Source: Rhodobacter sp.
GTDB taxonomy: Bacteria; Pseudomonadota; Alphaproteobacteria; Rhodobacterales; Rhodobacteraceae
NCBI GenBank assembly: GCA_027490955.1
Contig: JAIXXB010000001.1
Coordinates: 1 to 58,782 of the forward strand
DNA length: 58,782 bases
Direction of reading: 5' to 3'
Shown: positions 27,102-36,258 of the stretch, piece by piece
How positions within the stretch are numbered: position 1 is the first letter of the stretch
How the letters are laid out: every line of letters starts with the position of its first letter
Notes under the pieces: generated by a model
What the model saw: the letters and a program-made list of their open reading frames with translations, nothing else
What the model was told of the DNA's origin: nothing
The model's database searches: none
Program-made: the position numbers and the translations under genes

Positions 27102-28121
27102 CTAGAGCCAAGATTTGACAGTTGCAACGACGGCGCTGGTGGAAATGCCATAGCGGTCATGCAGCGTGGGCAAAGCACCTGCGTCCAAAAACTCATCTGG
27201 CAGGCCGATGTGGCGGAAACGCCCGCCATGGCCGCCCTTAAGCAAGGCGGCGGCCACAGCCTCGCCCAGACCGCCGATGACCGAGTGGTTTTCAGCCACC
27301 ACGATCAGGCGGCCATGGCGCGCGGCCTCGGCAAGGATCGTCTGGGTATCAAGCGGCTTGATCGTGGGCACATGCAGCACGCCCGCCCGCACCCCATCGC
27401 TGGCCAAACGATCCGCCGCTTCGATCACGCGCATGGTCATCAGCCCAGAGGAGATGAACAGCACATCCTGCCCATCCATCAGCAGCTTTGCCTTGCCGAT
27501 TTGAAACCGATAATCAAAACGATCCAGCACCAAAGGCACTTTGCCGCGCAAAAGGCGCATATAGACAGGCCCCTGGTGATCGGCCATGGCATGCACCGCC
27601 TGTTCGGTATCCAGCGCATCGCAGGGGTCAAGAATTGTCAAATTGGGCAGGCCCCGAAAAATGGCCAAATCTTCGGTGGCCTGATGGCTGGGGCCATAGC
27701 CCGTGGTCAGGCCGGGCAAGGCGCAGGCGATGCGCACATTCAGCCCCTCTTCGGCGATGGCCATGCAGATGAAATCATAGGCCCGACGGGCGGCAAAAAC
27801 GGCATAGGTGGTGACAAAGGGCATAAAGCCTTCGCGCGCCATGCCTGCCGCCGCGCCCATCAGCAACTGTTCGGCCATGCCCATTTGGTAAAAGCGATCA
27901 GGATAGGCCTGTGCAAAGATATGCAGATCGGTGTATTTGGCCAGATCGGCCGACATGCCCACAATATCGGTGCGGCGGCGCGCCAGATCAACCAAAGCAT
28001 GGCCAAAAGGGGCCATGCGGGTGGGTTGATCTTCGCCCGCGATCGAGGCGATCATGGCCGATGTTTTCAGCCGCTGCCCCTGCGTGGCGCGAACGGGCCG
28101 CTTATACTTGTCGCGGATCAT
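27102..28121 (-). CDS. Transketolase C-terminal subunit (split)
   Basis: Carries the pyrimidine-binding and C-terminal domains of a two-piece transketolase; 339 residues from ATG 28121. The catalytic region includes FYQMGMAEQLLMGAAAGMA, with the glutamate that activates thiamine diphosphate, and YGPSHQATEDLAIFR. ATG overlaps the N-terminal subunit stop by four bases, so the two are made together. Split transketolases are often paired with sugar or polyol transporters and serve specialised routes rather than the pentose phosphate pathway. Confidence 0.9.
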   Translation of the reverse strand: MIRDKYKRPVRATQGQRLKTSAMIASIAGEDQPTRMAPFGHALVDLARRRTDIVGMSADLAKYTDLHIFAQAYPDRFYQMGMAEQLLMGAAAGMAREGFMPFVTTYAVFAARRAYDFICMAIAEEGLNVRIACALPGLTTGYGPSHQATEDLAIFRGLPNLTILDPCDALDTEQAVHAMADHQGPVYMRLLRGKVPLVLDRFDYRFQIGKAKLLMDGQDVLFISSGLMTMRVIEAADRLASDGVRAGVLHVPTIKPLDTQTILAEAARHGRLIVVAENHSVIGGLGEAVAAALLKGGHGGRFRHIGLPDEFLDAGALPTLHDRYGISTSAVVATVKSWL

Positions 28122-28957
28122 ACTGGCTTTCCTTGTTCCAGACGCTCTAGGGCGCGCACCCATTCGTCAGGCTCGACTCGCAGAAAATGATTGCGCTCGC
28201 GCTCTTCTAAAAAGTCTACGCCCTTGCCCATGCGGGTGTCGCAGATCACGATGCGCGGCTTTGGCTCGGTGCTGGCCTTTGCGCGGCGCAAGGCCTCTGC
28301 CACCGCAGCAATATCGTTGCCATTCACGCGCTGCACATGCCAGCCAAAGGCCGCAAACTTTGCGTCCAGCGGTTCGAAATCCAGCACCCCGCGCGATGGG
28401 CCATCGGCCTGCATATTGTTCACATCGACCAGCGCGATCAGGTTATCCAAATGATAAGACGAGGCCGACATGGCGGCTTCCCATGTTGATCCCTCGTCCA
28501 ACTCGCCATCGGAGAGCAGGTTATAGACAAAGCGGTCAGAGCCTTTACGCTTGAGCCCCAGACACATGCCGACCGCGATGGGCAGGCCCTGACCCAGCGA
28601 TCCGCCTGTGATTTCCATACCCGGCGTATAGGCGGCCATGCCCGACATCGGCAGGCGGCTGTCATCCGAGCCATAGGTTTCAATCTCGTCCTCGGGCAGG
28701 ATGCCCGCCTCGATCAGCGCGGCGTAAAGGGCGATGGCATAATGCCCAATCGACAGCAAAAAGCGGTCGCGCCCCTCCCATTCGGGATCGTCGGGCCGAT
28801 AGACCATCGAATCAAAATAGGCCACAGCCAGCACATCGGCGATGCCCAGCGCCTGCGCGATATAGCCTTGGCCCTGCACTTCGGCCATGCGCAGGGCGTG
28901 GCGGCGAATGTTATGGGCGCGCAGGGGCAGGCTGACATTGGACAGGCGATCTTGCAT
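28118..28957 (-). CDS. Transketolase N-terminal subunit (split)
   Basis: Binds the diphosphate part of thiamine diphosphate; 279 residues. The cofactor motif is LSDGELDEGSTWEA followed by ALVDVNNMQADG (GDG-like to NN motif). GHYAIALYAAL and ITGGSLGQGLPIAVGM are additional transketolase blocks. It begins two bases before the upstream ABC ATPase stop region ends and overlaps the C-subunit by four bases. Confidence 0.9.
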   Translation of the reverse strand: MQDRLSNVSLPLRAHNIRRHALRMAEVQGQGYIAQALGIADVLAVAYFDSMVYRPDDPEWEGRDRFLLSIGHYAIALYAALIEAGILPEDEIETYGSDDSRLPMSGMAAYTPGMEITGGSLGQGLPIAVGMCLGLKRKGSDRFVYNLLSDGELDEGSTWEAAMSASSYHLDNLIALVDVNNMQADGPSRGVLDFEPLDAKFAAFGWHVQRVNGNDIAAVAEALRRAKASTEPKPRIVICDTRMGKGVDFLEERERNHFLRVEPDEWVRALERLEQGKPV

Positions 28958-28958
28958 C

Positions 28959-30050
28959 TTAGATCACCTTGTCGGTTGAAGGGTCGATCAAGATGGCGCG
29001 GGCCATGTCCAGCGCATAGGCAATGCGCCCTTCGGAATTGTCCACATCATGGGCCGCCAATTCCGCCGTGACGGCAACCCCACCAATGTGCGAGGTGACA
29101 AAGGTGCGCGTGCCTGTGGGCTGGATCAGATCGGCATTCGCCTCGATTCGGGCATGGCCAGCCGCCAGCGTGCCTGCGGCGCGCGTTAGATATTGCGGAC
29201 GAATCCCCAGCAGAATCGGGCGTTCGCCATCGTCCAGTTTGGCCCGCTGTGCAGGCAGATCAAGGCTTTCGCCCGTGTCTAAAACCACCGCCGAACGCCC
29301 GCTGCGCGTGACAAGCCGCCCTGGAATCAGGTTAATTGTGGGCGAGCCAAGGAAACTGGCCACAAAGCCAGTCGATGGGCGTTCAAACAGATCAAGCGGC
29401 GCGCCTTCTTGTTCGATGCGCCCATCGCGCAGCAACATGATCCGATCGGCCAATGTCATAGCTTCGACCTGATCGTGGGTCACATAGACCATGGTTTTGC
29501 CGATTTCTTTATGCAGGCGCTTAATCTCGCCCCGCATCTCGTCGCGCAGTTTGGCATCCAAATTGGACAGGGGCTCATCAAACAAGAACAGCTTTGCCTG
29601 CCGCACAATCGCCCGACCAATGGCCACACGCTGGCGCTGCCCGCCCGATAGATGCCGTGGCAAACGATCCAACAGCGCGGTGATCCCCAAAATCTCTGCC
29701 GCCTCGCCAACGCGGCGCCGAATCTCGGTTTCGGGGAATTTGCGCGACCGCAGACCAAAGGCGATGTTTTCGAATACGGTCAAATAGGGGTAGAGCGCAT
29801 AGTTTTGGAACACCATGGCGATGTCGCGGTCACGTGGGCGCAGGTCGGTTACATCTTCGCCGCCAATGGCGATCTTGCCTTCGTCCACATCTTCTAGCCC
29901 CGCGATCGAGCGAAGCAGCGTGCTTTTGCCACAGCCAGATGGGCCGACAAACACGGCAAAGCTGCCGTCTTGGATCGTTAGATCAATGCCCTTTAGGGCG
30001 TGAAAGCCGCCATAGCGCTTGTGCAAACCAGTGATTGTCAGACCTGCCAC
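28959..30050 (-). CDS. Sugar ABC transporter ATP-binding protein (UgpC/MalK type)
   Basis: The 363-residue chain has Walker [11 protein letters not shown]-loop [13 protein letters not shown], signature LSGGQRQR, Walker [17 protein letters not shown], and a C-terminal OB-fold regulatory domain ([10 protein letters not shown]). This class serves carbohydrate importers. It is one base ahead of the transketolase N-subunit and ten bases downstream of the second permease, in a single leftward operon. Confidence 0.93.
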   Translation of the reverse strand: MAGLTITGLHKRYGGFHALKGIDLTIQDGSFAVFVGPSGCGKSTLLRSIAGLEDVDEGKIAIGGEDVTDLRPRDRDIAMVFQNYALYPYLTVFENIAFGLRSRKFPETEIRRRVGEAAEILGITALLDRLPRHLSGGQRQRVAIGRAIVRQAKLFLFDEPLSNLDAKLRDEMRGEIKRLHKEIGKTMVYVTHDQVEAMTLADRIMLLRDGRIEQEGAPLDLFERPSTGFVASFLGSPTINLIPGRLVTRSGRSAVVLDTGESLDLPAQRAKLDDGERPILLGIRPQYLTRAAGTLAAGHARIEANADLIQPTGTRTFVTSHIGGVAVTAELAAHDVDNSEGRIAYALDMARAILIDPSTDKVI

Positions 30051-30060
30051 GACACGAACC

Positions 30061-30891
30061 TTAACCTTTCACGGCGCCCAGCGAAATGCCGCGCACCAGA
30101 TAGCGTTGCATGAAGGCGACTGTCAGCATCACGGGCAGGCTGCCCAAAACTGACATCGCCGCGATCTTTCCCCAAAAATTGGACTGCCCGCCCATGTAAT
30201 GGGTCAATTGCACGGGGAATGTGATAACCTCGGTGCGCGTCATCACCAGCGCGAACAGAAAATCGTTCCACGCGAAGATAAAGGTGAACACCGCTGTGGC
30301 CATCAGCCCCGACCGCGCCATGGGAACAACCACGCGCCAGAACACCTGCCAACGGCTGCAGCCATCGACCAGCGCGCTTTCTTCCAATTCGAGGGGGATA
30401 TCCTCGATATAGCCGCGCATCATCCAGATCACATAGGGCAGGTTAAAGGCCGTATACAGCAAGATCAGCCCCGCATGGGTATCGACAAGCCCTGCCCAAA
30501 CGTAAATCAGAAACAGCGGAAAGACGATGGCGATGGGCGGCATCATACGCTGGGAAATGATCCACATGGCCAGATTCTCGCCGCCCGTTTTGAACCGCGC
30601 CAAGGCATAGGCGCATAGCGTGCCCAGCGTCATGGCGATGGCGGTTGATGCAAAGGAAACGGTGATACTGTTCCAAATCGCAATCACATCGCCATCTTTG
30701 AACAAGACCGCATAGTTGCCAAACTGTATCTGCCCTGGCCACCATTTGGGAGGAGAGGAAAAGATTTCATCGGGTGTTTTGAACGAAATCATAAACAGCC
30801 AATAAACGGGAAACAGGAACACGATCAGGACAAGCGCGATGGCAAGATAGCGCAGGGTCAAACGCAATTGGCGGCGCGAACGGCTTTTCAT
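30061..30891 (-). CDS. Sugar ABC transporter permease (MalG type)
   Basis: Inner-membrane permease of 276 residues from ATG 30891 (MKSRSRRQ). About six membrane segments. The ATPase-contact loop is [29 protein letters not shown]. The first segment [15 protein letters not shown] is typical of the MalG branch. It overlaps the partner permease stop by four bases. Confidence 0.92.
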   Translation of the reverse strand: MKSRSRRQLRLTLRYLAIALVLIVFLFPVYWLFMISFKTPDEIFSSPPKWWPGQIQFGNYAVLFKDGDVIAIWNSITVSFASTAIAMTLGTLCAYALARFKTGGENLAMWIISQRMMPPIAIVFPLFLIYVWAGLVDTHAGLILLYTAFNLPYVIWMMRGYIEDIPLELEESALVDGCSRWQVFWRVVVPMARSGLMATAVFTFIFAWNDFLFALVMTRTEVITFPVQLTHYMGGQSNFWGKIAAMSVLGSLPVMLTVAFMQRYLVRGISLGAVKG

Positions 30892-31781
30892 TTCAGGGCC
30901 TCGACGCGGCGCAGGGCCCAAGTCAGCGCGATGGTCAGCGCCAACACAACCATAATCGAAATTGCGGCTGTATAGCTGGTGTCAAACTGCACAAAGCCGA
31001 TTTGATAGGTAAAGATGGACAAAGTTTCGGTCATCGTGCCCGGCCCCCCTTCGGTCAGCACCCAGATCACGTCAAAGATGCGGAAAATGTCTAAGCCGCG
31101 GATCAATATGGCAATCACCAAAACAGGGCGGATCGCAGGCAGGATGATTTTGCTGAACACACGCCAGCCAGATGCCCCGTCAAGTTCGGCCGCCTCAAGC
31201 TGCCCTTGATCGACATTCGACAGCGCCGCGAGCAGCAGCAAGAACATGAATGGTGTCCATTGCCACACCTCACAAATCAAAATGGCGGGGTAGACCAAGG
31301 TGGGATTGACTGTCCACAGCATGGTGACAGGTTCGCCCACCAACCACGAAACGATCTGGCCAACTGGGCCAAAGCGCACATCAAACATCAGCCGCCATGT
31401 TGCGCCCGCCACAATTGGCGACAGCACTGTGGGCAGCACCAGCAGCGCCACGAAAACCTGTCGCCCCGGCAATTGTTCCAAAAACAGGCGGGCCAGCACA
31501 TAGCCCAAGATGATTTCCAGCGGCAATGCAATCACAAGGATCAGCGTTGTATGGCCCAGCGCGGCCCAAAGCCGCGTGTCAAAAAGGGCGGCGCGATAAT
31601 GCATAAAGCCCTGAAAACTGGTATCGCTGTCCAGCATGGTCAGGTTCTGAAAGCTGACAACAATCGTATAAATCAAAGGAAACAGGCTGACCGCCAGCAA
31701 GACCGCTATCGCAGGTGCGGCCGCTATCCGCCCAAAATTGCGGTCTATTAGGGTGGAAAGGCGGTTATAGCGTGCAGTCAC
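30888..31781 (-). CDS. Sugar ABC transporter permease (MalF type)
   Basis: First permease of the importer, 297 residues, with six hydrophobic segments. The coupling loop is QLEAAELDGASGWRVFSKIILPAIRPVL, and the following TEGGPGTMTETLSIFTYQ is characteristic of carbohydrate permeases. It follows the binding-protein gene after a GC-rich stem-loop. Confidence 0.92.
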   Translation of the reverse strand: MTARYNRLSTLIDRNFGRIAAAPAIAVLLAVSLFPLIYTIVVSFQNLTMLDSDTSFQGFMHYRAALFDTRLWAALGHTTLILVIALPLEIILGYVLARLFLEQLPGRQVFVALLVLPTVLSPIVAGATWRLMFDVRFGPVGQIVSWLVGEPVTMLWTVNPTLVYPAILICEVWQWTPFMFLLLLAALSNVDQGQLEAAELDGASGWRVFSKIILPAIRPVLVIAILIRGLDIFRIFDVIWVLTEGGPGTMTETLSIFTYQIGFVQFDTSYTAAISIMVVLALTIALTWALRRVEALK

Positions 31782-31807
31782 GGCGCATGTCTCTTGTACC
31801 TAGCGGA

Positions 31808-31830
31808 GGGGGCCGGATTGGCCGGCCCCC
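31808..31830 (-). promoter_or_regulatory. Stem-loop between binding-protein and permease genes
   Basis: A 9-bp stem GGGGGCCGG/CCGGCCCCC with a five-base loop lies after the binding-protein stop (leftward). No T-run follows, so it is more likely an mRNA stabiliser or processing stop that favours binding-protein transcript, as between malE and malF. Confidence 0.6.
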
Positions 31831-31853
31831 CTGTTGGGTGTCTTGCGTTTGCG

Positions 31854-33293
31854 TTAGGCGGGATAGGCACCGGGCTTGGCTGCCCAAGCGCTGTAGATTT
31901 CCTTTTGCTTGTCCACGCCCACCTTTTGGGTGATCGCATCAAACTCTGCCGCCAGCGCATCGATGGATGCTTTGGCATCGCCCGTGGCCCACAGGTTGGT
32001 AATCGCCTGCACCATGGCGGTGTCATATTTGTCCTGCTGAAGCAGCGACAAATCAAGTAGGCCTTTTTCGCCAGAGGTCTTGATCGTGTCCAGATAGGCA
32101 GGTGCATCTGGCCACAGGGCGCGGTATTCGGCGCTTTCGTAATGCGAGGTGCGGAAGGGGTCACGCAGCGTATAGGGCAGCATCACGCGCTGTAGGCTGG
32201 TTTCCTTGCTGTTCAGCCACTGGATGAACAGATAGGCGGCTTCTTTGTTCTTCGAGGTCGAAGACACGCCCAAAGCAAAGCCCACACCCAGTTCTGGACG
32301 GCCCAGCGGTGTCAGCGCATAGCCCACCTTGCCTGCCACCTGCGTTTTGGGAACCCAGTTCAGCGCCTCTTCGCCCGACCCATAGCCTGCGGCCCAGCGC
32401 CCATAGGGCGGCCAAGAGATGGTCATCGCCGTCAGGCCCTGCAAGAAGTTTGCAAGGTTGTCGACAAAGTTCCACTGCTCGACGCCAGGTGGCATGAACT
32501 TGTTCTCGGCCAGCATCATTTCAAAGACTTTCTGGCCAACCTCGCTGTTCACGGTGCAGGCCATGCTGCCTGCATCAAAGAACTTGCCGCCTTCCATGCG
32601 GAAACGCTCTTGGAACATGTAATGGTTGTATGGGGCCGACCGGAAGAAGCCCGCGCCATAGGTGGTGGGTGCCATTTTGTCGGTGATGAATTGGCCGATT
32701 TGGGCGAATTGCGTCCAATCTGTGGGCGGGGCAAGGTCATAGCCATGCTTGGCCTTGAACTCTTCTTGCATCGCTGGGTCTTCGAAGATGTCTTTGCGAT
32801 AATACAGCAGCATCACATCGCCATCATCGGGGAAGCCGTAGATCTTTTCGTCAACCTTCATCTGGTTGTCGCGGTAAGCGGCGGCAATGTCCTGCAACTC
32901 GTCACGATAGCCATACTGATCGACAAAAGCGTCCAGCGGTTCCATTGCGCCCGCTTTCACCAAATCTGGCATCCATGATGGGATCACGTTCAGCGCATCA
33001 TAGGCGGCGGCGCCCGAACGATAATCTTGCATGATCTTGGTGAACATTTGGTCGGTCGGAACTTCGACCACATTCACCTTGATCCCCGTCAATTCTTCCC
33101 ACTTTGGCCCCGAAAAATTCAGCGGGTCAAGCGATTGCAGACCTGCTTCCCACACGATGCTGATTTCGGTTCCAGCATATTTCTTGGCCGCCTCTACGGC
33201 GGTGGCTGCAGCATTCGCGCCTTGCGCAAAGGCAAACCGCGGGGCAAGGGCGAAAAGCGACGCCGTGCCGATCAGTTCCCGTCTAGTGATCAT
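31854..33293 (-). CDS. Sugar ABC transporter substrate-binding protein, Tat-type signal
   Basis: Extracytoplasmic solute-binding protein of 479 residues. I chose ATG 33293, five bases after GGAGG; a second ATG directly upstream at 33296 is possible. The N-terminus TRRELIGTASLFALAPRFAFA has twin arginines and a hydrophobic core, suggesting Tat export. The mature region (WEELTGIKVNVVEVPTD, YGFPDDGDVMLLYYRKD) fits carbohydrate-binding family 1. Ligand unknown; the operon points to a sugar, sugar acid or polyol. Confidence 0.88.
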   Translation of the reverse strand: MITRRELIGTASLFALAPRFAFAQGANAAATAVEAAKKYAGTEISIVWEAGLQSLDPLNFSGPKWEELTGIKVNVVEVPTDQMFTKIMQDYRSGAAAYDALNVIPSWMPDLVKAGAMEPLDAFVDQYGYRDELQDIAAAYRDNQMKVDEKIYGFPDDGDVMLLYYRKDIFEDPAMQEEFKAKHGYDLAPPTDWTQFAQIGQFITDKMAPTTYGAGFFRSAPYNHYMFQERFRMEGGKFFDAGSMACTVNSEVGQKVFEMMLAENKFMPPGVEQWNFVDNLANFLQGLTAMTISWPPYGRWAAGYGSGEEALNWVPKTQVAGKVGYALTPLGRPELGVGFALGVSSTSKNKEAAYLFIQWLNSKETSLQRVMLPYTLRDPFRTSHYESAEYRALWPDAPAYLDTIKTSGEKGLLDLSLLQQDKYDTAMVQAITNLWATGDAKASIDALAAEFDAITQKVGVDKQKEIYSAWAAKPGAYPA

Positions 33294-33353
33294 CATTTCC
33301 TCCCATTTCATCTATTGTTCATGCGCGTTTCGGTTGAAACACTTTTTTGCCAA

Positions 33354-34103
33354 TCAGTGGATCAGCATCCCTCCATTCACGTCAATCACAGCGCCAGTGA
33401 CATATGCAGACAGGTCAGATGCCAGAAAAACATAAATCCCCGCCACATCTTTGGCCGCACCAAGACGCCCAAGGGGAATACCCTTGATGATGTCGGCCTT
33501 CATCGCCACTGTCAGCTTATCGCCAGTGATGTCGGTTTCGATCAACCCTGGGGCGACGCAGTTGACGCGTATCCCATCAGGGCCAAATTCGCGGGCCATG
33601 GCCTTGGCCAGACCAAGAACCCCTGCCTTGGCGGCCGAATAATGCGGCCCGCCAAAAATCCCCCCGCCCCGCAAAGCCGAGACCGAGGACATGCAAATGA
33701 TCGACCCTTTTTGGCGTGCCTTCATATGCGGGATGCAGGTTTGGCTGAGATGCAGCGTGCCGCGCAGGTTCACGTTCATGATCCGATCCCATCCCGCAGC
33801 GGTGATATCCAACGTGCGGACAGGTTCTGTAACCCCCGCATTATTGACCAGAATGTCAATCTGGCCAAAGCGGTCGATCACGGCGGCAACGGCGCTTTTG
33901 CAGGCGGCCATATCGGTGACATCGCATCTAAGCCCGACATGCCCCGCCCCCAGCGAGGCTGCCGCCTCATGTGCTGCATTCAAGTCAAGATCAAGAATTA
34001 CGACGCGCGCACCCTGTTCTGCAAAGGCGCGGGCGGTCGAAAGGCCGATCCCGCGCGGGCTGGCAGCGCCAGAAATCACAGCGGTTTTCCCCTCCAGCAG
34101 CAA
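33354..34103 (-). CDS. Short-chain dehydrogenase/reductase (TTG start)
   Basis: NAD(P)-dependent oxidoreductase of 249 residues. The Rossmann motif is SGAASPRGIG near residue 11, NNAG is at about 87-90, catalytic serine lies in SSVSAL, and YSAAK carries the active-site Tyr and Lys. Translation appears to start at TTG 34103, six bases after GGAGG; no ATG is near. First gene of the leftward operon and divergent from a LysR gene 108 bases away. It probably oxidises the imported sugar or polyol; inferred. Confidence 0.9.
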   Translation of the reverse strand: MLLEGKTAVISGAASPRGIGLSTARAFAEQGARVVILDLDLNAAHEAAASLGAGHVGLRCDVTDMAACKSAVAAVIDRFGQIDILVNNAGVTEPVRTLDITAAGWDRIMNVNLRGTLHLSQTCIPHMKARQKGSIICMSSVSALRGGGIFGGPHYSAAKAGVLGLAKAMAREFGPDGIRVNCVAPGLIETDITGDKLTVAMKADIIKGIPLGRLGAAKDVAGIYVFLASDLSAYVTGAVIDVNGGMLIH

Positions 34104-34176
34104 GATTTCCTCCCCAGAACCTGTGCTTCACTGGGCCTATCTTGCGGCAAGGCTTAAGCGTGGGGCAAACGCGATC

Positions 34177-34205
34177 TTTACAATCACAGGTGAATCCTGT
34201 TCACT
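34177..34205 (+). promoter_or_regulatory. LysR gene promoter with GTGAA-N5-TTCAC dyad
   Basis: TTTACA (34177-34182) and TTCACT (34200-34205) are 17 bases apart, and the LysR ATG follows six bases later, so the message would be nearly leaderless. A perfect dyad GTGAA-N5-TTCAC spans 34190-34204 and overlaps the -10. This fits autoregulation by the LysR protein and possible control of the divergent SDR operon. Confidence 0.55.
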
Positions 34206-34211
34206 TGTCGC

Positions 34212-35102
34212 ATGCAGGTGTCCATTTCCCTTTTGCGGGCATTTGAGGCCGCAGCGCGCACCGGCTCCTTTCAGGATGCCGCCGCTGATCTGCATCTTTC
34301 GGCCAGCGCAGTCAGCCATGCGATCCGCAAATTAGAAAGCTCTTTGGGCGTGACTTTGTTCGAACGCGATGGCAAGGGCGTGCGGCTTTCGCCCGATGGG
34401 CAGTCGCTGATGCGCCATGTGGGGCCTGCCTTTGACCATATCCGGCAGGGGCTGGATTCGCTGTCGCCCAAGGGGCCAAAGGCGCTGCGCCTGCATTCGG
34501 CCCCGTCCTTTGCGGCGCAATGGCTGACCCCGCGCTTGCCGCAATTCCTTGCCGAACATCCCGATATTGATATTCGCCTGTCGGCGGGTGTCGATTACAC
34601 GCGCTTTACCACCGATGAATTTGACGCAGATATCGTCTATGGCCGCCCGCGTCAGGACGGGATCATCGTGCTGCCCCTTGGCGAAGAGGTTGTCACCCCG
34701 CTTTGCGCACCGCGATTGCAGGGCCTGATCCAAGCGCCGCTAGATTTGCTGCGGTTCACGCTGATTGACAGCAACAACAAACAAATCCGCTGGCCCGATT
34801 GGTTTGCCGCCAACGGGCTTTCGGCGCAGCCGCCCCTTGGCATGCGGTTTGACCGCAGCTTTTTGGCCCTATCTGCGGCGGCCAATGGCCTTGGCATCGC
34901 GCTGGAATCGATGCGGCTGGCCGAGGCAGAGCTGGCCAGTGGCCGTTTGGTGCCCGTTTTGCAGGGGCAGGCCAATGACATCAGATATGTCGGCCACCAT
35001 CTGGTCTTTCCCCGCGCAGCCTTTCGCCGCGCCCCATTGCAAGCCTTTATCCGCTGGATCTCGCGCGAGATGAAACTCGACACGACCGAGCAGCTGGCAT
35101 AG
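34212..35102 (+). CDS. LysR-family transcriptional regulator (GcvA-like)
   Basis: 296 residues. The N-terminal winged helix-turn-helix reads LLRAFEAAARTGSFQDAAADL then LHLSASAVSHAIRKLE. The effector domain includes LRLHSAPSFAAQWLTPRLPQF, typical of the GcvA subgroup. Divergent from the SDR-ABC-transketolase operon, it is the obvious candidate regulator of that operon. Its 3' end converges on the channel homologue gene with 18 bases between. Confidence 0.9.
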   Translation: MQVSISLLRAFEAAARTGSFQDAAADLHLSASAVSHAIRKLESSLGVTLFERDGKGVRLSPDGQSLMRHVGPAFDHIRQGLDSLSPKGPKALRLHSAPSFAAQWLTPRLPQFLAEHPDIDIRLSAGVDYTRFTTDEFDADIVYGRPRQDGIIVLPLGEEVVTPLCAPRLQGLIQAPLDLLRFTLIDSNNKQIRWPDWFAANGLSAQPPLGMRFDRSFLALSAAANGLGIALESMRLAEAELASGRLVPVLQGQANDIRYVGHHLVFPRAAFRRAPLQAFIRWISREMKLDTTEQLA

Positions 35103-35120
35103 GGGCGCTGCGCGTTATAC

Positions 35121-36125
35121 TTATAGGCTAAGCGCCACAATCGCCACGTTCAGCACCACATAGCCAATGCCAATCACCGCCATGGCCCGCGCGTCCAAAC
35201 GTTCAGATTGGTCATCTTTGCCCAAATAGCACAGCCGCAGCGAAAAAATACTCATCGCAACGCAAAGGAAGATCGTGCCAATGGCCAAAAAGTTAATCTG
35301 TTCGGCCATGGTGATCACGGTGCTTTGCGGCAGGCTGTCAGATATCACAAAGGCATTGGCGCTGGCGGCAAAAATCGAGCCCACCCCAAGGCCAAAGCGC
35401 GCATCCAAATCTGTGGCCCTGACCTTAAAGGCCAAAAGGCCCAGCAAAACCGAAAGGCCCGCAATCCAAAACTGTTTGAACAGGGGGCCAAAGCCTTCGC
35501 GGTGCAATTCCACGTTGAAATTCAGTTGCGAATAGCTGGATGCCGCAGCACTGCTGAGCAGGCCGTAATTGGTGGGATAGACGTGATCTAACACAGTTGG
35601 CGCAGCCAGTTTCACCGCCCAACCGGGCACATTCACACCCGGATCCATCGCCGTATTCGGATCGGGCGCATACACGATCTGGTCAATCGTGGCCATTTGA
35701 TCTTCGATGCTGATGGCCAGAAAATGATCGTCCATCGGGTAGTGCTTGACATCGTAATCATGGAATACAGTCGCCTCAACGCGCAAGCTGGCATAGTTCA
35801 TATCGCCATCGCGGGCCAAGGATACCTCTGACTTATTCTCGATCCGCCCGTTCGAAATTTCGAAGGTTTCATAGGGTTTCACATTGCCGTCTTTCCAGCG
35901 AAACCATGTCCACATATCAACAGTAAAGCTGCCATCTTTCTGCACCACATCCTTGATGCGCAGAATATAGGCCCCCACCTGCACAGTGACGGGGCCGGCG
36001 GGGACGGCAGGGGCCGCCTGCACAGCGGGTGTGGCCGCATCTTGGGCCAGCGCGGATGGGGCCAAGGCGATTTGGGTGGGCAAAAGGCTGGCGATGATGA
36101 CCAGAGCAAGGCGAAGAAACCGCAT
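35121..36125 (-). CDS. Bacterial pentameric ligand-gated ion channel homologue (Cys-loop superfamily)
   Basis: 334 residues. A signal peptide of about 27 residues (ends ALAQ) and an alanine/proline linker precede an extracellular beta domain: VGAYILRIKDV, TWFRWKD with W77, and HYPMDDH (129-133), which corresponds to the loop motif FPxDxQ of pLGICs. Four C-terminal hydrophobic segments fit M1 (about 213-235), M2 (241-262), M3 (271-298) and M4 (313-333); a proline (P265) follows M2. As in other bacterial members there is no Cys pair and no long M3-M4 loop. Ligand and ion selectivity unknown. Confidence 0.75.
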   Translation of the reverse strand: MRFLRLALVIIASLLPTQIALAPSALAQDAATPAVQAAPAVPAGPVTVQVGAYILRIKDVVQKDGSFTVDMWTWFRWKDGNVKPYETFEISNGRIENKSEVSLARDGDMNYASLRVEATVFHDYDVKHYPMDDHFLAISIEDQMATIDQIVYAPDPNTAMDPGVNVPGWAVKLAAPTVLDHVYPTNYGLLSSAAASSYSQLNFNVELHREGFGPLFKQFWIAGLSVLLGLLAFKVRATDLDARFGLGVGSIFAASANAFVISDSLPQSTVITMAEQINFLAIGTIFLCVAMSIFSLRLCYLGKDDQSERLDARAMAVIGIGYVVLNVAIVALSL

Positions 36126-36191
36126 GTGAAATCCTAAACTTATCGTTTCAAAATGGATAGCCGTGTTTGTGCTGCATCTTTCTGCGCACTA

Positions 36192-36245
36192 TGCTTAGCC
36201 CTTGGACAGGGCCATGTAAATCTATCCCGTGTAAATCTATTCCCG
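36192..36245 (-). promoter_or_regulatory. Candidate channel-gene promoter with tandem 15-bp repeat
   Basis: On the minus strand TTTACA (36215-36220) and TAAGCA (36192-36197) are 17 bases apart. On the plus strand TGTAAATCTATCCCG (36215-36229) is repeated directly at 36230-36245 as TGTAAATCTATTCCCG. One copy overlaps the -35, so the repeat may be a doubled regulator site. Confidence 0.45.
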
Positions 36246-36258
36246 CGGCGCTGCGGCG

